Of a stretch of DNA of 10,000 nucleotides, positions 1 to 6,580 are shown in pieces (position 1 is the first letter of the stretch; every line of letters begins with the position of its first letter). The notes below the pieces were generated by a model. The model saw nothing but the letters and a program-made list of their open reading frames with translations. It ran no database searches and was not told the origin of the DNA. The DNA lies in assembly GCF_020217025.1 (NCBI RefSeq), contig NZ_JAIWOF010000048.1, positions 1-10,000 on the forward strand, written 5' to 3'. The translations under genes were made by a program, and so were the position numbers. This stretch comes from Flavobacterium sp. (GTDB lineage Bacteria > Bacteroidota > Bacteroidia > Flavobacteriales > Flavobacteriaceae).

Positions 1-377
1 AAAAATAAGCCTGCGTTAACATCATCTAATCTATCGGCTTTATCTTTGAAAGAGTGCGCTAATGTCAAACGTTGGAACGGAAAAAAACAACTCAAATACC
101 AAGAAAGCTCTGTGGTTTGAGGCACATCAGATTGGCGGTAAAAAACCACACGATTTGTATCTAAACCACAAGCCAGCCAAGCCGCTGCAACACTATACGT
201 ATTTTGTCTTAATTCTGCTCCATTTTTGATTTGCGTAATCGAATGCAAATCGGCAATGAAAAGAAAAGACTCGTTATCAGGATTGTTTGCCATTTGAATA
301 GCAGGAATAATTGCTCCTAATAAATTACCTAAGTGTGGTGTTCCTGTACTTTGAACTCCGGTTAAGATTTTTGCCAT
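1..377 (-). CDS. trpS: Tryptophan--tRNA ligase, N-terminal part (cut by window edge)
   Basis: The enzyme attaches tryptophan to tRNA-Trp in the cytoplasm (class I aminoacyl-tRNA synthetase). Translating the minus strand from the ATG at 377-375 gives 125 residues, beginning MAKILTGVQSTG. The class I ATP-binding signature appears as PHLGN at residues 14-18, the HIGH-equivalent in TrpRS. It is followed by the family segment ADLHSIT (42-48) and by SFKDKADR...VNAGLF near the window edge. The family is about 320-330 residues long, so roughly the last 200, including the KMSKS-type loop, lie outside the window. The ATG is well placed: the ligand-binding motif starts seven residues in, as usual for the family. 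It is divergent from the acyltransferase gene at 507. The identification is very secure. Confidence 0.95.
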   Translation of the reverse strand, partial: MAKILTGVQSTGTPHLGNLLGAIIPAIQMANNPDNESFLFIADLHSITQIKNGAELRQNTYSVAAAWLACGLDTNRVVFYRQSDVPQTTELSWYLSCFFPFQRLTLAHSFKDKADRLDDVNAGLF

Positions 378-388
378 TGTTGTTTTTT

Positions 389-401
389 AACGCTAAGCGT
401 T
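389..401. repeat. Small perfect palindrome in the trpS leader
   Basis: AACGCT and AGCGTT flank a single central base, and a further copy of CTAAG follows at 403-407. It lies between the putative trpS promoter and the start codon. The one-base centre makes a full hairpin unlikely, so a protein-binding site or chance are the alternatives. No function can be assigned. Confidence 0.35.
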
Positions 402-423
402 GCTAAGTTGTTATTTAGAAATG

Positions 424-431
424 CAAATGTA
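424..431 (-). promoter_or_regulatory. Probable trpS promoter, -7 element
   Basis: On the minus strand these bases read TACATTTG, a perfect match to the Bacteroidota -7 consensus TAnnTTTG, 46 bases upstream of the trpS ATG. No clear TTTG -33 element sits at the ideal distance (the region is T-rich on that strand), so the promoter call rests on one element. Confidence 0.5.
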
Positions 432-477
432 AAGCAAAAACAGAAAAGTAAAAAGAGATGTGTTTTATTAAAATGAT

Positions 478-485
478 TACTTTTG
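478..485 (+). promoter_or_regulatory. Probable acyltransferase promoter, -7 element
   Basis: TACTTTTG matches TAnnTTTG exactly and ends 21 bases before the ATG at 507, which implies a leader of about 15 nucleotides. The -33 region is weak: no TTTG at 18-21 bases, only TGTG somewhat too close. Confidence 0.45.
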
Positions 486-506
486 GAAATCAAATAATCA
501 CACTTA

Positions 507-1247
507 ATGAAATTTTTAAAATATCCGCTTACTCTTCTATATCGTATTTGGTTTTACATCTTGGTTTTAGTTCCAATTATTGTGATGTTCCCATTTATTT
601 TGGCAACGATTTTAAGTGAGAAAACCTATCCTTTGTTTTTTAAAATTGCAAGATTGTGGTCTAAGATTATTTTAATTGGAATGGGATTTAATTATTCTAT
701 CGAAGGCGATGAAGTTTTTGAAGACGGCAAAAGTTATATGCTAGTTGCCAATCATACTTCCATGACCGATATTATGTTGATGTTGATTGCGGTTAAAAAT
801 CACCCTTTTGTTTTTGTTGGGAAGAAAGAATTGGCTAAAATTCCACTATTTGGATTTATCTATAAACGTGTTTGTATTTTAGTAGATAGAAGCAATAGCA
901 AAAGTCGTTATCAAGTTTTTGAACGCGCTCAAAAAAGAATTCATCAAGCATTGAGTATTTGTATTTTTCCCGAAGGTGGTGTTCCCGAAGAGCATATTGT
1001 ATTAGATGATTTTAAAGATGGTGCTTTCAGAATTGCTTTAGAACATGGTTTGCCGATTGTACCAATGGTATTTTTCGATAATAAAAAACGTTTTTCGTAT
1101 ACTTTTTTTAGTGGATGTCCGGGGAAAATGCGTGCAAAAATTTATCCAATAATTGAAACCAAAGGAAAAACGTTAGAAGATAAAAATGCTTTGAAACAAC
1201 AAGTAAGAGAAATTATTTTACAACCTTTATTGGAGGATTTAAAATAA
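507..1247 (+). CDS. plsC: 1-acyl-sn-glycerol-3-phosphate acyltransferase (PlsC-type)
   Basis: The 246-residue protein is expected to transfer an acyl chain to lysophosphatidic acid at the inner membrane, making phosphatidic acid for phospholipid synthesis. Residues about 10-36 form a hydrophobic membrane segment. The catalytic HX4D motif is NHTSMTD (H83, D88). Block III is FPEGG at 154-158, where most PlsC proteins read FPEGT, and the PIVPM segment follows. The ATG is the first in frame after a good promoter element. Its length is usual for the family, but PlsC-like enzymes also acylate ornithine lipids or other lysolipids, so the exact substrate is inferred. It stands alone: trpS is divergent upstream and a convergent unit lies downstream, with terminators between. 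Confidence 0.87.
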   Translation: MKFLKYPLTLLYRIWFYILVLVPIIVMFPFILATILSEKTYPLFFKIARLWSKIILIGMGFNYSIEGDEVFEDGKSYMLVANHTSMTDIMLMLIAVKNHPFVFVGKKELAKIPLFGFIYKRVCILVDRSNSKSRYQVFERAQKRIHQALSICIFPEGGVPEEHIVLDDFKDGAFRIALEHGLPIVPMVFFDNKKRFSYTFFSGCPGKMRAKIYPIIETKGKTLEDKNALKQQVREIILQPLLEDLK

Positions 1248-1248
1248 A

Positions 1249-1272
1249 AAAGTCCAAACGCATTTGGACTTT
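1249..1272. terminator. Bidirectional hairpin terminator after plsC
   Basis: A 10-bp perfect stem (AAAGTCCAAA paired with TTTGGACTTT) with a four-base CGCA loop starts two bases after the plsC stop codon. On the plus strand the trailing tract is short (TTTCTC). On the minus strand the flanking A run at 1246-1250 gives a better T tract, so it can also stop readthrough from the convergent unit. Confidence 0.75.
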
Positions 1273-1310
1273 CTCAGTTTCATTTTAACTAGAAACGAAA
1301 CAACTTAACT

Positions 1311-1341
1311 AAAAATTTAAGCTTAACCAATAAAGCTTAAA
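1311..1341 (-). terminator. Terminator of the lipoprotein/sigma/barrel unit
   Basis: TTTAAGCTT (1316-1324) pairs with AAGCTTAAA (1333-1341) across an eight-base loop. On the minus strand the stem is followed by five more T residues (1315-1311). The 5' arm includes the stop codon of the barrel protein, so the gene ends inside its own terminator. Confidence 0.7.
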
Positions 1342-2977
1342 AACTAAAACTTACTCCGGTATACAAGCCTATGAAATAAGGCTTGAAGTTACCGGAATTT
1401 TCACTAAAAGTATTGATTTGGTATTTAAACATAGGTTGGAAATTGGCATTAAAGCTTTTCCAAAAATTATATTTAAAACCCAAACCGACATTGCTACTAA
1501 AATGTATATCGTTTAGATTGTTTGCCTTTCCAATATTCATTTCCATCCCATCTGAAATTAATGAAATAGAATTTGCATTTAAGAATAAAGTACTTACCCC
1601 ACCAATTAAATCAATCCCAAATTTTTTATCCAATATTTTGTAACTTAATTCAAGAGGAACTTCAATGTAGCTTAACTCTTGTTTTATGGCGCCTTTTGAT
1701 TCTGTAAGAAGTATTAATGCATCTCCAAGGTCACTTTTTGAATCAATGGCAGAAAAAGCAAGGTTTTCACTATTACTATTTCTCTCTAATGTTTTTATGT
1801 TGTTTGTTACAGAATTTAAACGGGTATTGAATAAAACATTATCTGTATTATAATTAAAAGTTAATGCGTTTACTCCTGTTTTAAAACTAAATTTATTTGA
1901 AATTTGATAAACCGCTCCAATACCATAACTCATTGTAGTTTCAAATTCTTTACTGTTTTTTGAAAATTGTGAATCAAGTGATGAGCCTTCACTGATAGAA
2001 TTAAAATAAACGGGCGATGCGTTTGTACTTACCGCCCATCTACTTCTTTTTTCTTTTTCTTTTTCATCTTCATTTTTCCCAGCCTCTTTTTCTTTTAGCA
2101 GTTCTTCTAGTGGATTTATTTCGGGAGAAATTTCAGCCACTAGCGTACTATCGTTTATAATGATGTTTTCAGACAATGCCAAGACAGCAGTTATGGTGTC
2201 TTTTGTTTGTGCTAGCGAATCATTACTTGTATTTACGTAATTTGTATTGGTTTCGGTTTTGTCAAAAAACGAATTTATTTTATCAGAATTTATCAACTCA
2301 TTTTTAGAAGTTGTTGTATTGTTGTTTGGATTCAACTTCGAATTTTTATTCTTTTTTGTTGTGGCAATTAAATCCGTTTCAAGAAACAGATTCTTTTTTG
2401 AAGATTTGTTTCTTTTCGCTTTAGAATTAGTAACAATTGTGTGGTTTGATTCTTTATTATTGTAGTTAGGATATCTTTTTTTGTTTTTTGTATCTAAAGT
2501 GTTTTTACTTTCAAATGAATTATTTTTTTTGTCTTTGTAACGAATATTCGATTTCTCGTTTGAAATAACAATTGGGTTAGATTTTTTGAAATCTATTCGT
2601 TTGGAATCAAATTTAATGGTATTATTTTCCGAATTTTCAATATTTTTTTCGGGTCTTAATGTTTCATTATTGTTGAAATCAGTATTAGATTTTTTGTCTT
2701 TAGAGTTTGAATTATCTACACCAACCACTACAGTTTCATTACTATTGTTAGGTAAGTTTGTGTTTTGATTTGATTGAAAATTCCAAATTAAAGCTCCAAT
2801 GATTATAAAAGAAGCGGCGATTCCTGATAATTGAAACCAAATAGGAATTATTCTTTTTTTCTTCTTTTTTTCATTTAATCTAGAAGCGATGATATTCCAA
2901 GATTCTTGAGGCGGTATAGCTTCAAAATCCTTGAATTTCTCTTGAAATAATCGTTCTATATTTTTATGATCTTTCAT
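1337..2977 (-). CDS. Dual membrane-spanning anti-sigma-like protein with C-terminal outer-membrane beta-barrel
   Basis: Visible architecture of the 546 residues: a short charged head (1-44, with KFKDFEAIPPQESWNIIASRL) ending in a KKKKKR patch; one hydrophobic helix (about 47-66); a low-complexity linker rich in Asn, Lys, Ser and Thr (about 70-285); a highly charged stretch (289-312); and a region of alternating strands (about 314-546) that ends in the aromatic FSF typical of outer-membrane barrels. There is no cleavable signal peptide. The positive-inside rule puts the head in the cytoplasm. Its ATG overlaps the sigma-factor stop codon by four bases (ATGA), the usual arrangement for an anti-sigma factor. 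The layout matches the dual membrane-spanning anti-sigma factors (Dma) described in Bacteroides with ECF21 sigmas. By inference the head holds the sigma and the barrel senses the outer membrane. Annotation pipelines often call such proteins 'porin family' or 'outer membrane beta-barrel', which misses the head. The ligand and regulon are unknown. Confidence 0.78.
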   Translation of the reverse strand: MKDHKNIERLFQEKFKDFEAIPPQESWNIIASRLNEKKKKKRIIPIWFQLSGIAASFIIIGALIWNFQSNQNTNLPNNSNETVVVGVDNSNSKDKKSNTDFNNNETLRPEKNIENSENNTIKFDSKRIDFKKSNPIVISNEKSNIRYKDKKNNSFESKNTLDTKNKKRYPNYNNKESNHTIVTNSKAKRNKSSKKNLFLETDLIATTKKNKNSKLNPNNNTTTSKNELINSDKINSFFDKTETNTNYVNTSNDSLAQTKDTITAVLALSENIIINDSTLVAEISPEINPLEELLKEKEAGKNEDEKEKEKRSRWAVSTNASPVYFNSISEGSSLDSQFSKNSKEFETTMSYGIGAVYQISNKFSFKTGVNALTFNYNTDNVLFNTRLNSVTNNIKTLERNSNSENLAFSAIDSKSDLGDALILLTESKGAIKQELSYIEVPLELSYKILDKKFGIDLIGGVSTLFLNANSISLISDGMEMNIGKANNLNDIHFSSNVGLGFKYNFWKSFNANFQPMFKYQINTFSENSGNFKPYFIGLYTGVSFSF

Positions 2978-3516
2978 TTTGTCTTTTTAATTGAATAGTT
3001 GCTATTCGATTCAATTTTATCTTTTAATATGGCTTTAGCTCTGGCTAAATTTGATTTTGATGTTCCAATATTGATGCCTAACATTTCAGCAATTTCTTTG
3101 TGTGAATAATCATCCATCACATAAAGATTAAAAACCAATCGATATCTATCTGGTAAAGATTGAATAATCTGTGTTAAAAATTCAATAGATACATTTTCAT
3201 CTTCAATTTCTACCTCGTCAGTGTCTGGAATTTTTTCTGAAATAATCTCAAAAACTTTCTGATTTCGATATTGTTGTAAAATATAATTAATCACTACTCG
3301 TTTCGCCCAACCCTCAAAAGAACCAATGTTTTTAAACTGACTAATTTTTTCGAAAACTAGTAAAATACCTTCTTGTAAATTGTCTTGTGCTTCCTCATAA
3401 CTTCTCGAATACTTCAAACACACAGCAAACAACTTTGGCGCTAATAAGTGATAAAGTTGTTCTTGTGCTTTGGTATTGTTTTTAGTACATTCATGTATGA
3501 GTTGCTCTAAAATCAA
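2974..3516 (-). CDS. ECF-type RNA polymerase sigma factor (sigma-70 family)
   Basis: The 180-residue protein directs RNA polymerase to a specific promoter set. Region 2 spans about 20-88: LFAVCLKYSRSYEEAQDNLQ is the core-binding helix, and FEGWAKRVVIN the -10 recognition helix. Region 4 spans about 112-166 (LPDRYRLVFNLYVMDDYSHKEIAEMLGI..., helix-turn-helix around 137-160, with GTSKSNLARAK). There is no region 3 or 1.1, as expected for ECF sigmas. The start is TTG at 3516-3514: an in-frame TAA lies at 3525-3523, no ATG or GTG lies between, and no in-frame ATG occurs until region 4. The gene begins 13 bases after the lipoprotein stop and overlaps the barrel protein by ATGA. It is therefore the cognate sigma of that protein by context. 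The family is certain; the ECF21-type subgroup is inferred from neighbours. Confidence 0.93.
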   Translation of the reverse strand: MILEQLIHECTKNNTKAQEQLYHLLAPKLFAVCLKYSRSYEEAQDNLQEGILLVFEKISQFKNIGSFEGWAKRVVINYILQQYRNQKVFEIISEKIPDTDEVEIEDENVSIEFLTQIIQSLPDRYRLVFNLYVMDDYSHKEIAEMLGINIGTSKSNLARAKAILKDKIESNSNYSIKKTK

Positions 3517-3529
3517 AATATATTATTTA

Positions 3530-3937
3530 TTAATCAATAACCGGAACTTCATATTCTAAAAAAATGTCTTCTCCAGCTTCATTTTTACCTTGCCAAAATT
3601 TAAATAAGAAAGGACCATTACCCGTTACATAAAAATTGATATATTGTTCTAATAAATTATCAGTCAAAGGGGTACAATTATTTTGTTCAAAGACAATTGT
3701 TCTAATTGCAATTGTTCTGGTATTCATGTCAGCATCATAATAAAAACCATTAAAACTATGACAAGTTGAAGGTCTATAATATCTTACTTTGATACCATAA
3801 GTTTCTCCCTTATGAAATTCACTTGGAATATCAACAGAAGCGACAGGTAAAATTTCATAATGAAAATTATCATCTTCACCTACTGTGCAAGAGTTTAACA
3901 TGAATATAGCACTAAATAGTAATAAAATTTTTTTCAT
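3530..3937 (-). CDS. Small lipoprotein of unknown function, first gene of the sigma/anti-sigma unit
   Basis: I do not recognise the family. The 135-residue product starts MKKILLLFSAIFMLNSC, a signal peptide with lipobox LNSC, so C17 should be lipidated. The mature N-terminus continues TVGEDDN. This early acidic run resembles the lipoprotein export signals that send lipoproteins to the cell surface in flavobacteria, so surface exposure is plausible but not shown. The mature part looks beta-rich. Two further cysteines (C59 and C88) could form a disulfide. The C-terminus is acidic (EYEVPVID). It lies 13 bases upstream of the sigma gene and is separated from recA by a terminator, so it probably leads the three-gene unit. 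It may be a partner or target of the signalling pair. The ATG at 3937 is the only one that gives the signal peptide. Confidence 0.8.
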   Translation of the reverse strand: MKKILLLFSAIFMLNSCTVGEDDNFHYEILPVASVDIPSEFHKGETYGIKVRYYRPSTCHSFNGFYYDADMNTRTIAIRTIVFEQNNCTPLTDNLLEQYINFYVTGNGPFLFKFWQGKNEAGEDIFLEYEVPVID

Positions 3938-3958
3938 TTTGATTTATTCTTTAATTGT

Positions 3959-3984
3959 TAGATTCAAATTTAATTAAAAGGTTG
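3959..3984 (-). promoter_or_regulatory. Possible ECF-sigma (autoregulated) promoter of the lipoprotein/sigma/barrel unit
   Basis: Reading the minus strand, CAACC (3984-3980) is followed after 16 bases by ATCTA (3963-3959), about 22 bases before the lipoprotein ATG. ECF promoters generally carry an AAC-containing -35 element and a short -10 at this spacing. The housekeeping TAnnTTTG element is not visible in this 91-base gap. Autoregulation is an inference and the match is weak. Confidence 0.3.
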
Positions 3985-3995
3985 CGTCTATTTAT

Positions 3996-4023
3996 AAAAA
4001 AAATCACGCTCAAGGCGTGATTT
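3996..4023 (-). terminator. recA intrinsic terminator
   Basis: A perfect 9-bp stem (AAATCACGC, 4001-4009, with GCGTGATTT, 4015-4023) has a five-base loop. On the minus strand it is followed by five more T residues after the three in the stem. It begins six bases past the recA stop and separates recA from the lipoprotein unit. Confidence 0.88.
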
Positions 4024-4028
4024 AATTT

Positions 4029-5033
4029 TTAAGCGTTATTTTCTTTGATAAGCTCTTTAATTTTTTGTTCCAGTTCATCCATTAATTCTGGATTGTCTTT
4101 GATTAATGCTTTTACAGCATCTCGACCTTGACCTAATTTAGTTTCTCCGTAACTAAACCATGAACCACTTTTTTTGATGATTTCAAATTCTACAGCTAAG
4201 TCTAAAACTTCACCTACTTTTGAAATTCCTTCACCATACATAATGTCAAATTCTGCCGTTCTAAATGGTGGTGCTACTTTATTTTTTACAATTTTAACTT
4301 TAGTTCTATTACCAATAACGTTTTCACCATCTTTAATTTGTGTCGATTTACGAATATCAATACGAACTGAAGCATAGAATTTCAATGCATTTCCTCCGGT
4401 TGTAGTTTCTGGACTTCCAAACATTACTCCAATCTTATCACGTAATTGGTTAATGAAGAAAACCGTACAATTGGTTTTGTGAATCGTTCCTGTTAACTTT
4501 CTCAACGCTTGCGACATCAAACGTGCGTGTAATCCCATTTTAGAATCACCCATGTCGCCTTCAATTTCACTTTTTGGTGTTAAAGCAGCAACCGAGTCAA
4601 TTACCACAACATCAACTGCTCCTGAACGAATTAAACTTTCAGCAATTTCTAATGCTTGTTCACCATTATCAGGTTGTGAAATAATTAAATTGTCGATATC
4701 AACCCCTAATTTTTCAGCATAAAAACGGTCAAATGCGTGCTCAGCATCAATAAATGCTGCAATTCCTCCTGCTTTTTGAGCTTCAGCTATGGCGTGTAAT
4801 GTTAACGTAGTTTTACCTGACGATTCTGGTCCGTAGATTTCTATGATTCTACCTCTTGGATATCCATTTACTCCAAGCGCTAAATCAACACCTAACGAAC
4901 CTGTAGGAATAGCTTCTACTTCTTCAACAGCGCTATCACCTAGTTTCATTACGGTTCCTTTTCCGTATGTTTTGTCAAGTTTGTCTAATGTTAGTTGTAA
5001 GGCTTTTAATTTTGCTTCTTTGTCTGAACTCAT
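4029..5033 (-). CDS. recA: Recombinase RecA
   Basis: RecA forms filaments on single-stranded DNA and uses ATP to drive homology search and strand exchange. It also supports repair and, where LexA is present, SOS induction. The 334-residue sequence is a canonical full-length RecA. Walker A is GPESSGKT (68-75). The catalytic glutamate is E98 in DAEHA. Walker B is [10 protein letters not shown] (142-151), with D146. Loop L1 is around EGDMGD (158-163), and loop L2 is [10 protein letters not shown] (205-214). The C-terminal domain ends in an acidic/lysine-rich tail ([18 protein letters not shown]). The ATG at 5033 gives the expected N-terminal helix. The gene is monocistronic, with its own promoter and terminator, and is divergent from trhO. 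Confidence 0.98.
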   Translation of the reverse strand: MSSDKEAKLKALQLTLDKLDKTYGKGTVMKLGDSAVEEVEAIPTGSLGVDLALGVNGYPRGRIIEIYGPESSGKTTLTLHAIAEAQKAGGIAAFIDAEHAFDRFYAEKLGVDIDNLIISQPDNGEQALEIAESLIRSGAVDVVVIDSVAALTPKSEIEGDMGDSKMGLHARLMSQALRKLTGTIHKTNCTVFFINQLRDKIGVMFGSPETTTGGNALKFYASVRIDIRKSTQIKDGENVIGNRTKVKIVKNKVAPPFRTAEFDIMYGEGISKVGEVLDLAVEFEIIKKSGSWFSYGETKLGQGRDAVKALIKDNPELMDELEQKIKELIKENNA

Positions 5034-5070
5034 AATATTTGGCTTTAAATTGATTACAATTCTTTTTTTG

Positions 5071-5101
5071 TAAAAATACAGCTTTTTTCAATTGTGCCAA
5101 A
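5071..5101 (-). promoter_or_regulatory. recA promoter
   Basis: On the minus strand TTTG (5101-5098) is followed after exactly 19 bases by TATTTTTA (5078-5071), seven of eight matches to TAnnTTTG. This leaves a leader of about 30 nucleotides before the ATG. A symmetric TGTA-AAAA-TACA (5069-5080) covers the -7 element and could be an operator, though the AT-rich context makes chance possible. Confidence 0.65.
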
Positions 5102-5134
5102 AAATGTTAATATGTTTTCCAATTCATTTAAAGA

Positions 5135-5164
5135 TTTGATTTTTAATCAATTTTATTACCTTTG
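5135..5164 (+). promoter_or_regulatory. Promoter of the trhO-trhP-ferredoxin operon
   Basis: TTTG (5135-5138), 18 bases, then TACCTTTG (5157-5164), a full match to the Bacteroidota -33/-7 consensus. Transcription should begin near 5170, giving a leader of about 50 nucleotides before the trhO ATG. Confidence 0.75.
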
Positions 5165-5169
5165 TGCCC

Positions 5170-5190
5170 GAATTCTTCCATTTAGAATTC
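5170..5190 (+). repeat. Inverted repeat at the 5' end of the trhO leader
   Basis: GAATTCT and AGAATTC flank seven bases. The repeat would form a hairpin at, or within a few bases of, the predicted 5' end of the operon mRNA. It has no T tract, so it is not a terminator. It may protect the mRNA end or be a binding site; the function is unknown. Confidence 0.45.
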
Positions 5191-5221
5191 ATAACATATT
5201 TCTCACTTAAACGTTTATAGC

Positions 5222-6580
5222 ATGCAACTGTATAACACCTTAAGCGCAGAAGAAAGAGCTCAATTAATTGATGAAGCCGGAAAACAACGTCTTACATTAT
5301 CTTTCTATGCGTATGCCAAAATTGAAAACCCCAAAAAATTTCGCGACGATTTATTTATCGAATGGAACAAACTCGATGCTCTTGGTCGTACCTATGTAGC
5401 CAAAGAAGGTATCAATGCTCAAATGAGTGTTCCAGCAGAAAACTTTGAAGCTTTTAGAGAAACTTTAGAAGCGTATGATTTTATGCGTGGCATTCGATTG
5501 AATGTAGCCGTAGAACACGATGATCATTCGTTTTTAAAACTAACCGTAAAAGTCCGTGATAAAATTGTAGCCGATGGTTTAAACGATGAAACGTTTGATG
5601 TTACGAATATCGGAGTACATTTAAAAGCAAAGGAATTCAACCAAATATTAGAAGATCCAAACACGATTGTAGTTGATTTTAGAAATCATTACGAAAGTGA
5701 AATTGGTCATTTTAAAGGTGCGATTACTCCAGATGTGGAAACATTTAGAGAAAGTTTACCAATCATCAATGAACAATTAAAAGACTTTAAAGAAGATAAA
5801 AATTTGGTGATGTATTGCACCGGAGGAATTCGTTGTGAGAAAGCTTCGGCTTACTTCAAACATCAAGGTTTTAAAAATGTGTTTCAGCTTGAAGGAGGAA
5901 TTATCAATTACGCCAAACAAATCAAAGAAGAAGGTTTGGAAAGCAAATTCATTGGAAAGAACTTCGTTTTCGACCACAGATTAGGTGAAAGAATTACCGA
6001 TGATATCGTTTCACAATGTCATCAATGTGGAAAACCTTGCGATAATCACACGAATTGTTTGAACGATGGTTGTCATTTGTTGTTCATCCAATGTGACGAA
6101 TGTAAAGCAGCTATGGAAAATTGTTGTTCTACTGAATGTTTAGAAATCACACATTTGCCATTAGCTGAACAAATAAAATTACGTAGAGGAAAACAAGTAG
6201 GAAATAAAGTCTTCCGAAAAGGAAAATCGGAAAATTTGAAATTCAAACATTCAGGAGAATTGTCAGACAAACCTTTGGCTGTAGCCGAAAAAACAAAAGA
6301 CATTCGTCAGAAAATAAAAGTAAAAAAAGTATTGCTTGGTAAAGTCGAACATTATTATGTGAAAGCACAAGTAGGCCTTTTCGTTATAGAAAATCAAGAA
6401 CTAAATGTTGGTGACAGCATTCTAATTTCGGGACCAACAACTGGTAACCAAGAATTGGTTTTAGAAAAAATGTTCGTAAACGGAACTGAAAATTCATCAG
6501 CAAAAGTTGGCGATAAAGTAACTTTTGAAGTGCCTTTTAGAGTAAGATTATCGGATAAATTATTTAAAATTATCAGCTAA
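5222..6580 (+). CDS. trhO: O2-dependent tRNA uridine(34) hydroxylase TrhO with an added U32-type C-terminal domain
   Basis: TrhO (YceA, rhodanese family) hydroxylates U34 of certain tRNAs to 5-hydroxyuridine using O2; later enzymes extend this to cmo5U or mo5U and widen wobble decoding. Visible order: N-terminal domain (about 1-125); rhodanese domain (about 130-240) with active loop YCTGGIRCE (C199 and C205) and LEGGI downstream; a cysteine-rich zinc-like segment (C266, C269, C273, C279, C284, C291, C294, C301, C302, C306); then LPLAEQIKLRRGK, where typical family members of about 350 residues end. Here a lysine-rich linker (about 325-365) and an extra domain (366-452) follow. That domain aligns with the end of the next protein, TrhP. 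The ATG follows a good promoter. The stop overlaps the trhP start (TAATG), so the genes are translationally coupled. Older annotations call it rhodanese-related sulfurtransferase. Confidence 0.93.
   Translation: MQLYNTLSAEERAQLIDEAGKQRLTLSFYAYAKIENPKKFRDDLFIEWNKLDALGRTYVAKEGINAQMSVPAENFEAFRETLEAYDFMRGIRLNVAVEHDDHSFLKLTVKVRDKIVADGLNDETFDVTNIGVHLKAKEFNQILEDPNTIVVDFRNHYESEIGHFKGAITPDVETFRESLPIINEQLKDFKEDKNLVMYCTGGIRCEKASAYFKHQGFKNVFQLEGGIINYAKQIKEEGLESKFIGKNFVFDHRLGERITDDIVSQCHQCGKPCDNHTNCLNDGCHLLFIQCDECKAAMENCCSTECLEITHLPLAEQIKLRRGKQVGNKVFRKGKSENLKFKHSGELSDKPLAVAEKTKDIRQKIKVKKVLLGKVEHYYVKAQVGLFVIENQELNVGDSILISGPTTGNQELVLEKMFVNGTENSSAKVGDKVTFEVPFRVRLSDKLFKIIS
6317..6571 (+). other. C-terminal domain of TrhO, paralogous to that of TrhP (copy 1)
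   Basis: Residues 366-450 of TrhO align without gaps to TrhP residues 326-410, with 43 of 85 identities counted by eye. Shared blocks include KKV..GK..HY, GD.ILI.GP.TG.QEL.LE..FVN and VPFR.RLSDK..KI. The segment corresponds to the small beta-barrel at the C-terminus of U32-family proteins (Peptidase_U32_C, an EF-Tu domain 2-like fold by family knowledge). Third-codon positions have diverged, so the copy is old. Confidence 0.88.

Noticed and set aside
1383..2768. Plus-strand open frames opposite the barrel protein
   Set aside because: They are short, rich in Phe/Leu/Val as the complement of a Lys/Asn-rich gene, and show no domain or start context. They are antisense shadows.
4174..5073. Plus-strand open frames opposite recA
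   Set aside because: recA is unmistakable on the minus strand; these frames have no recognisable features and no start signals.
5222..6580. Calling trhO a thiosulfate sulfurtransferase
   Set aside because: The rhodanese loop is embedded in the full TrhO architecture, including N-terminal domain and cysteine-rich segment, so tRNA hydroxylase is the better call.
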